Shown here one piece after another: positions 55,348 through 64,000 of a stretch of 64,000 nucleotides of DNA. How positions within the stretch are numbered: the first letter of the stretch is position 1; every line of letters begins with the position of its first letter. Origin of the DNA: Brevibacillus brevis (GTDB lineage: Bacteria; Bacillota; Bacilli; Brevibacillales; Brevibacillaceae); assembly GCF_031583145.1 (NCBI RefSeq), contig NZ_CP134050.1, positions 5,507,501 to 5,571,500 on the forward strand, in the 5' to 3' direction. The notes under the pieces were generated by a model. The model had not been told where the DNA came from. It did not search any database and saw nothing but the letters and a program-made list of their open reading frames with translations. A program made the position numbers and the translations under genes.

Positions 55348-56358
55348 ATGAACTCGTTACTGTCCAATACCTTTCTCAAAATAATGGGAGTAGTCGCAGC
55401 CTTCGTGCTTTTGGCTTACCTCAGCTACACCAGCCTCGTCTTCGGGGTGATCGATACGAGCTGGCAAACCGCCATCGATGCCTACACGCACTTCAATGGT
55501 TCAAATGAACACATCGCCATTCGAGAGCTGCGTGTCCCCCGTGTGCTGAACGCACTTACGGTAGGCTTCACCCTTGGTGTCGCCGGCACCCTGCTCCAAT
55601 CGTTGACGAGAAATCCTGTCGCAGACGTCGAACTGTTCGGCCTGAATGCAGGTGCTTCCCTGTTCGTCGTTTTCGCAGTCACCTTCATCGGCATCAGCTC
55701 GTTGACCGAGTTTACCTGGATTTCGTTCCTCGGCGCAGCTGTCGCGGGGATCATCGTCTACGTGCTCGGGTCGCTGGGCAGGGACGGATTGACTCCGGTC
55801 AAGCTCGTACTCGCCGGAGCCGCGATCACCGCACTGGCCTCGTCTATCCGCCACGGCATGATGGTCTTGAACGAGAAGGCGACCGATGAAGTCCTCTTCT
55901 GGCTCTCCGGCTCCGTCGGCGGACGAAAGCTGGAGTACTTGGCCACCGTCTTTCCGTACATGCTCGTCGCCTGGGTCGCCGCCTTCGCTTTGGCCAGACC
56001 GATCCAGACCTTGCTCATGGGAGATGACGTCGCCAAGGGGCTCGGGCAGCGCACCTTGCTGGTGAAGCTGGCGACCGGCGCTGTCATCGTTCTCCTGTCC
56101 GGCTGCGCTGTCGCCGTCGCTGGCCCCATCGGCTTTGTCGGTTTGGTGACGCCCCATTTGGCGCGCTACTTCGTCGGCATCGACACGCGCTGGGTCTTGC
56201 TTTACAGCGGACTGCTCGGCTGCATCCTGCTGCTGATGGCGGACATCGCCGCTCGCTTCGTCGCGATGCCTGCTGAAGTCCCTATCGGTGTCATGACCGC
56301 CCTGATCGGCATCCCGTTCTTCATCTACGTCGCACGAAAGGGGCTGGATAAAGGATGA
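55348..56358 (+). CDS. FecCD-family siderophore permease, subunit 1
   Basis: A 336-residue permease with about nine membrane segments. Family landmarks: ELRVPRVLNALTVGFTLGVAGTLLQSLTRNP and GPIGFVGLVTPHLARYFVG. It forms half of the siderophore channel. AAGGAAG precedes the ATG. It overlaps the next permease gene by 4 bp. Confidence 0.93.
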   Translation: MNSLLSNTFLKIMGVVAAFVLLAYLSYTSLVFGVIDTSWQTAIDAYTHFNGSNEHIAIRELRVPRVLNALTVGFTLGVAGTLLQSLTRNPVADVELFGLNAGASLFVVFAVTFIGISSLTEFTWISFLGAAVAGIIVYVLGSLGRDGLTPVKLVLAGAAITALASSIRHGMMVLNEKATDEVLFWLSGSVGGRKLEYLATVFPYMLVAWVAAFALARPIQTLLMGDDVAKGLGQRTLLVKLATGAVIVLLSGCAVAVAGPIGFVGLVTPHLARYFVGIDTRWVLLYSGLLGCILLLMADIAARFVAMPAEVPIGVMTALIGIPFFIYVARKGLDKG

Positions 56359-57392
56359 AAGAGTACTTTTCGCTGCGTCTGGGCAAACGTGCGACTTCCG
56401 TGCAAATCCATAAGAAAACGCTGTTGTTCAGCCTGATCGCCCTCTTTCTGACCTTTGCCGTGGCTGTCGTCAGCCTGGGGCTGGGGGAAATGAAGATCCA
56501 TCCCCTCGATGTGCTGAAGGTCATATTCGGCGCCGGATCGGAGCAGGACGCCTTGATCGTCCAGCAGTTTCGGATGCCGCGCATCATCGTCGCCATCCTG
56601 GTAGGTGCGGCCTTAGCTTCAGCCGGGGCGATCATGCAAGGGATCGTCCGCAATCCACTGGCTGCTCCCGACATTCTCGGGATCTCCGGAGGCGCTTCGA
56701 TCGCTGCCGTCGGCTTTTTGCTCCTGTTTGAAACGGCCAGCATCAAATGGCTGCCGCCCATCGCTTTTCTCGGGGCCATGCTGACGACGCTGCTCCTGTA
56801 CATCCTGGCCTGGAAAAATGGCGTGACTCCGCTCCGACTCGTGATGATCGGGGTCGGAATCAAGATCGCGGCTGGCGCTATCGTGACCATCCTGATCATG
56901 TTCAGCCCGTTTCTCTTGCAAAACAAAGCATTGCTCTGGCTCACCGGAAGCATTTACGGAGTGGACTGGAACGACGTCCTGATGATCCTCCCCTGGGTGG
57001 TCATCCTGATCCTGGCAGCCGCCTTGCTTACGCGCCGCGTCAACATACAGCAGCTCGGCGACGATGTCGCCACGAGTCTCGGAAGCTACCTGCAATGGGA
57101 TCGCTTCCTCTTGCTGATGATTTGCGCAGCCTTGACCGGAACAGCCGTGTCCGTCGGCGGCGATATCAGCTTCGTCGCGCTGCTGGCGCCGCATATCGCC
57201 AAACAGCTGATCGGCCCTTCATTTGGCGGAGCGCTGCCGCTTTCGGCATTCATCGGTGCCTTGATCGTGCTCCTCGCTGATCTCGTCGCCAGAGTAGCTT
57301 TTACACCCATCGAAGTCCCGGTAGGCGTCTTCACCTCGGCAGTCGGCGCCCCGTTTTTCATTTACTTGCTGTACAAAAACCGGAATCGCTAG
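56355..57392 (+). CDS. FecCD-family siderophore permease, subunit 2
   Basis: A 345-residue partner of the first permease, about nine membrane segments, with [31 protein letters not shown] and [19 protein letters not shown]. The ATG overlaps the stop of subunit 1. It forms a heterodimer with it and docks on the ATPase encoded downstream. Confidence 0.93.
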   Translation: MKEYFSLRLGKRATSVQIHKKTLLFSLIALFLTFAVAVVSLGLGEMKIHPLDVLKVIFGAGSEQDALIVQQFRMPRIIVAILVGAALASAGAIMQGIVRNPLAAPDILGISGGASIAAVGFLLLFETASIKWLPPIAFLGAMLTTLLLYILAWKNGVTPLRLVMIGVGIKIAAGAIVTILIMFSPFLLQNKALLWLTGSIYGVDWNDVLMILPWVVILILAAALLTRRVNIQQLGDDVATSLGSYLQWDRFLLLMICAALTGTAVSVGGDISFVALLAPHIAKQLIGPSFGGALPLSAFIGALIVLLADLVARVAFTPIEVPVGVFTSAVGAPFFIYLLYKNRNR

Positions 57393-57411
57393 TGAAAGGA
57401 GACGAACGATC

Positions 57412-58239
57412 ATGCACGCTTTGGAAACTCGCCAGTTGACGTTATCCTATGGAGAACGCAATATCATTGAAGGGCTGAATCTGAACATCCCCCGCGGCAA
57501 GATTACGGTCTTTATCGGCAGCAACGGGAGCGGAAAGTCGACGCTGCTGCGTTCCCTTGCCCGTTTGCTGAAGCCAAAGGACGGCGCCATCCTGCTCGAC
57601 GGCGAATCGATCGCCAAGCAATCGACCAAGGAAGTTGCCAAACGGCTTGCCATATTGCCGCAAGGACCAAGCGCTCCCGAGGGACTGACCGTGCTGCAGC
57701 TGGTCAAGCAAGGGCGCTATCCGTACCAAAACTGGCTACAGCAATGGTCCGAGGAAGACGAGAAGATGGTGACACGCGCCCTCGAAGCCACACAGCTCTC
57801 CGCCCTCGCCAACCGCCCCGTCGACTCTCTCTCCGGCGGTCAGCGCCAACGTGCATGGATCGCTATGACGCTGGCGCAAGGGACGGAAACGATCCTGCTC
57901 GACGAACCGACCACGTATCTCGACATGTCCCACCAGATCGAGATCCTGGACCTATTGTTCGAGCTGAACGAGACCGAGCAGCGCACGATTGTCATGGTCT
58001 TGCACGACTTGAATCTGGCATGCCGCTACGCCCATCACATCGTCGCGGTGCACAACCAGACCGTCGTGGCAGAAGGCTCTCCCGACGATGTGCTGACGAC
58101 AGACCTGGTCCGAACCGTCTTTGATATGGATTGCCAAATCACTCTCGATCCTCTCTACGGCACGCCGATGTGCATTCCGTACAGCAAGAGCCGCCTGGCT
58201 GCCGCTGTCCTGGAGCAGAGGACCGCTGTGCTGTCGTAA
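57412..58239 (+). CDS. Fe-siderophore ABC transporter ATPase (FecE/YusV type)
   Basis: A 275-residue ATPase with Walker [10 protein letters not shown], signature [17 protein letters not shown], Walker [13 protein letters not shown] and the switch histidine in [11 protein letters not shown]. It energises the siderophore importer encoded around it. AAAGGAG precedes the ATG, 19 bp after the permease stop. The Fur boxes upstream imply iron repression of the whole unit. Confidence 0.94.
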   Translation: MHALETRQLTLSYGERNIIEGLNLNIPRGKITVFIGSNGSGKSTLLRSLARLLKPKDGAILLDGESIAKQSTKEVAKRLAILPQGPSAPEGLTVLQLVKQGRYPYQNWLQQWSEEDEKMVTRALEATQLSALANRPVDSLSGGQRQRAWIAMTLAQGTETILLDEPTTYLDMSHQIEILDLLFELNETEQRTIVMVLHDLNLACRYAHHIVAVHNQTVVAEGSPDDVLTTDLVRTVFDMDCQITLDPLYGTPMCIPYSKSRLAAAVLEQRTAVLS

Positions 58240-58253
58240 TAGGCTCTGACTGC

Positions 58254-58295
58254 AAAAAACAAGCCACTCCGATTGGAATGGCTTGTTTTTTTTTC
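58254..58295 (+). terminator. Terminator of the siderophore uptake operon
   Basis: AAACAAGCCA / TGGCTTGTTT with a 12-base loop and nine T. Confidence 0.85.
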
Positions 58296-58342
58296 GAAAA
58301 AGGGCTGCGCCCGCGTCAAACCCGTCCGCGAGTGCAGCCCTA
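58295..58342 (-). terminator. Terminator of the glycolytic operon, after eno
   Basis: AGGGCTGC / GCAGCCCT with further inner GC pairing, followed on the minus strand by TTTTTCG. It lies 20 bp beyond the eno stop. Confidence 0.85.
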
Positions 58343-58361
58343 GTCATTCCTGCAAAGGAGC

Positions 58362-59651
<1,290 letters not shown>

Positions 59652-59740
59652 TCATCCATCTCCTTTTTGTGTGCGGGTCTCCCCACCAATTTTTATATAA
59701 GCTTGCGATCGGGCACCATTTCAGTTTGTGCCAGAGCGGC

Positions 59741-61282
59741 TTATTTTGCAAGTAACGATTTGCCTGTCATTTCCTCTGGCTGCGGCGCACCCAGCAGGTC
59801 GAGCAGGGTCGGCGAAAGATCGGCCAGGACGCCGCCCTCGCGCAGGGTGGCTCCTTCCTTCGTCACGATCACCGGCACCGGGTATGTGCTGTGCGAAGTG
59901 ATCGGACGGCCTTCCGGATCGAGCATCAGGTCGGCATTGCCGTGATCGGCTGTGATGACCGCCACCCCGCCTTTTGCCGTGATCGCCTCCACTACGCGGC
60001 CCAGGCACGTGTCCACGGTCTCGACCGCCTTGATGGTCGGCTCCATCTTGCCCGAATGGCCGACCATGTCGCAGTTGGCGAAGTTGAGGATAATCGCGTC
60101 GAAGTGGTCTGCCTCGATCTCGGCCACGACCGCATCGGTCAGCTCGATCGCGCTCATCTCCGGCTTGAGATCGTAGGTCGCGACTTTCGGCGACGGAATG
60201 AGAATGCGCGTCTCGCCCGGGAACTCCTGCTCTCGTCCGCCGCTGAAGAAGAACGTCACGTGCGGGTACTTTTCCGTCTCCGCAATGCGCAGCTGCTTCA
60301 GTCCTTGCTGAGACAGCACTTCGCCCAGCGTGTTGTCCAGATTGGAAGGCTTGTAGGCCACATAGCCGTCCACCGACTCGGAAAAATGGGTCAGGCAGAC
60401 GAAGTGCAGGTGACGCGGATGCTTTTCTCCCCGATCGAATCCGCGGAAATCGTCGTTGGTGAATGCCTGCGAGATTTGAATCGCCCGGTCCGGACGGAAG
60501 TTGAAAAAGATGATGGCGTCCTCGTCCTGGATCGTAGCGACAGGCTCTCCCTGCTCATCCACGATGACTGTCGGCATGACGAACTCGTCCATGATCGACT
60601 TCTCGTACGATTCCTTGACGGCCTTGATCGGATCCTGATACTGGGGAGCATCCGCGTACACCATGGCGCGGTACGCTTTCTCGATACGTTCCCACCGCTT
60701 GTCGCGATCCATCGCGTAGTAGCGGCCTTGCACGGTGGCGATCCTGCCTACGCCGGTCTCTGCAATCTTGGCTTGCAGCCGCTCGATGTAGCCTACTGCG
60801 CTGTCCGGCGAAACGTCCCGTCCGTCCAAAAAGCCGTGGATGTAGACCCGGTCGACGTTTTGCCGCTTCGCCATCTCGAGAATCGCAAACAGATGGTCAA
60901 TGTGGCTGTGTACGCCGCCGTCCGACAAAAGCCCGAACAAATGCAGCTGCTTGCCTTTTTCCTTGACGTGGCGAAAAGCTTCGAGCAAGGTTTCGTTCTC
61001 GAAAAATTCGCCTTCCCGGATCGATTTGGTGATGCGGGTCAAGTCCTGGTAAACCACGCGGCCGGCACCGATGTTGAGGTGGCCTACCTCGGAATTGCCC
61101 ATCTGTCCCTCGGGCAAGCCGACAGCGAGCCCGCTCGCCTCCAATGTCGTGTGGGGATATTGGTTCCAATAACGGTCAAAGTTCGGTTTTTTCGCTTGCG
61201 CTACCGCATTGCCGTACGTCTCGTCGCGCAGGGCAAAGCCGTCCAGGATCAGCAGCGCAACCGGTTTGGGCCGATGTGCCAT
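59741..61282 (-). CDS. gpmI: 2,3-bisphosphoglycerate-independent phosphoglycerate mutase
   Basis: A 513-residue Mn-dependent mutase of the alkaline-phosphatase superfamily. The phosphoserine site is [16 protein letters not shown], and ADHGNADLM with [12 protein letters not shown] holds metal ligands. This Mn-sensitive form is typical of spore formers, where it is shut off in the forespore. GGAGGAG precedes the ATG. Confidence 0.97.
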   Translation of the reverse strand: MAHRPKPVALLILDGFALRDETYGNAVAQAKKPNFDRYWNQYPHTTLEASGLAVGLPEGQMGNSEVGHLNIGAGRVVYQDLTRITKSIREGEFFENETLLEAFRHVKEKGKQLHLFGLLSDGGVHSHIDHLFAILEMAKRQNVDRVYIHGFLDGRDVSPDSAVGYIERLQAKIAETGVGRIATVQGRYYAMDRDKRWERIEKAYRAMVYADAPQYQDPIKAVKESYEKSIMDEFVMPTVIVDEQGEPVATIQDEDAIIFFNFRPDRAIQISQAFTNDDFRGFDRGEKHPRHLHFVCLTHFSESVDGYVAYKPSNLDNTLGEVLSQQGLKQLRIAETEKYPHVTFFFSGGREQEFPGETRILIPSPKVATYDLKPEMSAIELTDAVVAEIEADHFDAIILNFANCDMVGHSGKMEPTIKAVETVDTCLGRVVEAITAKGGVAVITADHGNADLMLDPEGRPITSHSTYPVPVIVTKEGATLREGGVLADLSPTLLDLLGAPQPEEMTGKSLLAK

Positions 61283-61298
61283 CTTTTTCTCCTCCTAC

Positions 61299-62054
61299 TT
61301 ACTTCGCTGCTCCATTGATCAGCTGCAAATAACTGTCAGGCTGTAGGCTCGCTCCGCCCACCAGCGCTCCGTCGATATCCGGCTGCGCCATGTAGCTGGC
61401 GATGTTCTCCGGCTTGACGCTTCCCCCGTACTGGATGCGCACTTCCTCCGCCGTCTTTTGGCCGAAGCGCTCGGCAATGACCTGCCGAATGATCGCGATC
61501 GTCTCATTCGCATCCTCTGCCGTGGATGACTTGCCTGTTCCAATCGCCCAGATCGGCTCGTATGCGATGACGACATCAGCGAGCTGCGCCGCTTCCAGTC
61601 CGGCCAAAGCGCCTTCGGTCTGGGTGCGCACGACGGTCGCGGTCTCGCCCGCTTCCCGCTGCTCCAGGCTTTCCCCTACGCACACGATCGGCTTCAGTCC
61701 GTGCTTCAGGGCAGCGAGCACTTTTTTGTTGACGGTTTCATCCGTCTCATTGAAGTACTGACGGCGCTCCGAGTGGCCGAGGATGACGTACTTCACGCCG
61801 ATTTCCTTTAGCATGCCCGGGCTGATCTCGCCGGTGAAAGCGCCTTGTTCCTCAAAGTGCATGTTTTGCGCGCCCAGTGCGATATCCGAGCCTGCGAGAA
61901 TTTGCCCGAGGGCAGGCAAAGCGGTAAACGGTGCGCAAACCACCTTTTCTACACCAGCAGCTGCGCCGCCCGCAACTGCGTCCTTCGCAAACTGCGTCGC
62001 CTCGGCAATCGTTTTGAACATCTTCCAGTTCCCCGCGATAATTGGCGTTCTCAA
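61299..62054 (-). CDS. tpiA: Triosephosphate isomerase
   Basis: A 251-residue TIM barrel enzyme. Signature [12 protein letters not shown] with the catalytic Glu, GHSERRQYF with the catalytic His, and GGSVKPEN phosphate loop. It starts at TTG with GGGGAGA upstream. Only 11 bp separate it from pgk. Confidence 0.97.
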   Translation of the reverse strand: MRTPIIAGNWKMFKTIAEATQFAKDAVAGGAAAGVEKVVCAPFTALPALGQILAGSDIALGAQNMHFEEQGAFTGEISPGMLKEIGVKYVILGHSERRQYFNETDETVNKKVLAALKHGLKPIVCVGESLEQREAGETATVVRTQTEGALAGLEAAQLADVVIAYEPIWAIGTGKSSTAEDANETIAIIRQVIAERFGQKTAEEVRIQYGGSVKPENIASYMAQPDIDGALVGGASLQPDSYLQLINGAAK

Positions 62055-62065
62055 GAAATCTCCCC

Positions 62066-63250
62066 CTATTCGTTATCTGCAAGCACCGCTACACCCGGCA
62101 GTTCTTTGCCTTCCATGAATTCCAGGGATGCGCCGCCTCCAGTGGAAATGTGTGTCATTTGTTCGGCTACGCCCGCTTTTTCCACGGCTGCCACCGAGTC
62201 GCCTCCGCCGATGATGGTCGTGCCCTTGCATTCGGCCATCGCTTTGGCCACGCCGATGGTGCCGCCTGCAAATGCGTCCATTTCAAAGACGCCCATCGGC
62301 CCGTTCCAGACGACCGTCTTGGAATCGACGATGACGCGATGGTATTGTTCCACGGTTTTCGGGCCGATATCGAGCGCCATCCAGCCATCCGGAATCGCCT
62401 CGATGGATACGGTCTGTTTTTGCGCATCTGCTGCGAATCGGTCCGCTACGATGACGTCGACCGGCATGAGCAGCTCCACGCCGCGTTCTTTTGCCTGCGC
62501 CATCAGCGTGCGCGCCAGATCCAGCTTGTCGTCCTCGCACAAAGAAGCGCCGATGCCGTAGCCTTGCGCTTTGAGGAACGTATTGGCCATCCCGCCGCCG
62601 ATGATCAGATGATCGACTTTCGTCAGCAAATTTTCGATGACTGCGATTTTATCTTTTACCTTTGCCCCGCCGACGATCGCCGTAAACGGACGTTCCGGCT
62701 TGGACAAGGCTCCTCCCAAGAAGCGAATTTCTTTTTCCATCAAAAGGCCTGCAACAGCCGGTATGTAGTCTGCGATGCCTGCCGTCGAAGCATGTGCGCG
62801 ATGGGCTGCGCCAAAGGCATCGTTCACAAACAGATCGGCGAGTGCAGCAAAGCTCTTCGCCAGCTGTGGATCGTTCTTTTCTTCTCCCGCATGGAAGCGC
62901 ACGTTTTCAAGCAGGATGACATCCCCCGCCTCCATGTTTTTGACTGCCGCTTCTACTTCCGCGCCCACGGAATCATCCAGCTTCTTCACTTCTTTGCCCA
63001 GAAGAGCGGACAAATGGGCAGCGACCGGGGTCAGACGCATCTCTTCCACTACTTGCCCTTTAGGACGGCCAAAATGGCTTGCCAGGATGACTTTTGCCCC
63101 TGCTTCCACCAGGAAACGAATGGTCGGCACGGCAGCACGGATGCGCGTATCGTCGGTGATGATCCCGTCCTGCATTGGCACGTTGAAGTCGACTCGGCAG
63201 AAAACGCGCTTGCCTGCCAGCTCAACATCGCGGATAGATTTCTTGTTCAT
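62066..63250 (-). CDS. pgk: Phosphoglycerate kinase
   Basis: A 394-residue monomeric kinase, full family length. Landmarks: [38 protein letters not shown] and [13 protein letters not shown] at the nucleotide site. ATG 63250 (MNKKSIRDV) has GGGAGGA 6 bp upstream; an in-frame start 15 bp earlier lacks one. Confidence 0.97.
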   Translation of the reverse strand: MNKKSIRDVELAGKRVFCRVDFNVPMQDGIITDDTRIRAAVPTIRFLVEAGAKVILASHFGRPKGQVVEEMRLTPVAAHLSALLGKEVKKLDDSVGAEVEAAVKNMEAGDVILLENVRFHAGEEKNDPQLAKSFAALADLFVNDAFGAAHRAHASTAGIADYIPAVAGLLMEKEIRFLGGALSKPERPFTAIVGGAKVKDKIAVIENLLTKVDHLIIGGGMANTFLKAQGYGIGASLCEDDKLDLARTLMAQAKERGVELLMPVDVIVADRFAADAQKQTVSIEAIPDGWMALDIGPKTVEQYHRVIVDSKTVVWNGPMGVFEMDAFAGGTIGVAKAMAECKGTTIIGGGDSVAAVEKAGVAEQMTHISTGGGASLEFMEGKELPGVAVLADNE

Positions 63251-63296
63251 GAACGATCCTCCCAAACATTGGCTTTTTATTCGGAAAATAAGATAT

Positions 63297-63326
63297 GGGA
63301 AAAGGGAGATTGCTCTCCCTTTTTAT
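63297..63326 (-). terminator. Hairpin between gap and pgk
   Basis: AAAGGGAG / CTCCCTTT with a 6-base loop and a T-run on the minus strand. It may lower readthrough from gap into pgk or act as an mRNA processing or stability signal, as seen in Bacillus gapA operons. Confidence 0.55.
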
Positions 63327-63349
63327 CCACAACAGTTCTATTTTACGTG

Positions 63350-64000
<651 letters not shown>

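Overview
The window looks like chromosomal DNA from an endospore-forming Bacillota, most probably Brevibacillus or a close Paenibacillaceae relative. The evidence is a gerA-type germinant-receptor operon, the arrangement secG-rnr-smpB-ssrA, the glycolytic run gap-pgk-tpiA-gpmI-eno, Bacillus-like ribosome binding sites with frequent TTG/GTG starts, and a tmRNA tag (GNKQLSLAA) of Bacillus type. The genus is an inference. Most of the window is moderately GC-rich; the stretch from about 34.6 to 40.4 kb is visibly AT-rich and foreign.

Left part (1-34.5 kb). A secreted HAD phosphatase (cut by the window edge) and a polar amino-acid ABC transporter are followed by a LysR regulator divergent from an ornithine-cyclodeaminase-like enzyme and a PLP aminotransferase. 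Next come a uracil-DNA glycosylase, an RDD membrane protein and a MerR regulator with an MFS exporter. From 11.06 to 20.76 kb eight minus-strand genes form a probable operon: TetR regulator, small membrane protein, a fusion of a class III aminotransferase with an acyl-ACP-reductase-like domain, a ferritin-like di-iron protein, a DUF3419/BtaA-like aminocarboxypropyl transferase, a Glu/Leu/Phe/Val-type dehydrogenase, an MFS exporter and an HDAC-like deacetylase. I know of no described pathway with this combination; it reads as a biosynthesis-and-export cluster for an amine or amino-acid-decorated lipid-like product. After it come a DUF1259 protein, a three-gene spore germination operon, two paralogous amidohydrolases around an APC permease under a MerR-type promoter, a frameshifted membrane protein and an OmpR/HisKA two-component pair.

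Middle part (34.6-45.8 kb). An 11.1-kb genomic island is inserted in the 3' end of ssrA. A 10-bp direct repeat (GGTGGAGGCG) lies at both ends, and the probable original ssrA terminator is stranded at 34.57-34.61 kb, 11 kb from the gene. The island carries three tRNA genes, an unusual restriction-modification locus (an HTH-DNA methyltransferase fusion, a second methyltransferase, a PD-(D/E)XK endonuclease-like protein and a 2[4Fe-4S] ferredoxin-like protein), an intact IS21-family element with 8-bp target duplication, a RadC-like remnant with several tiny ORFs, and a decayed large serine recombinase whose reading frame runs into ssrA.

Right part (45.8-64 kb). This is core genome: ssrA, smpB, rnr, secG, a membrane-anchored cytochrome c, a FetAB-like transporter, an ECF sigma factor with a membrane partner carrying a tandem-repeat outer domain, a Fur-boxed siderophore uptake system, and the glycolytic genes eno, gpmI, tpiA, pgk and gap (5' end of gap outside the window).
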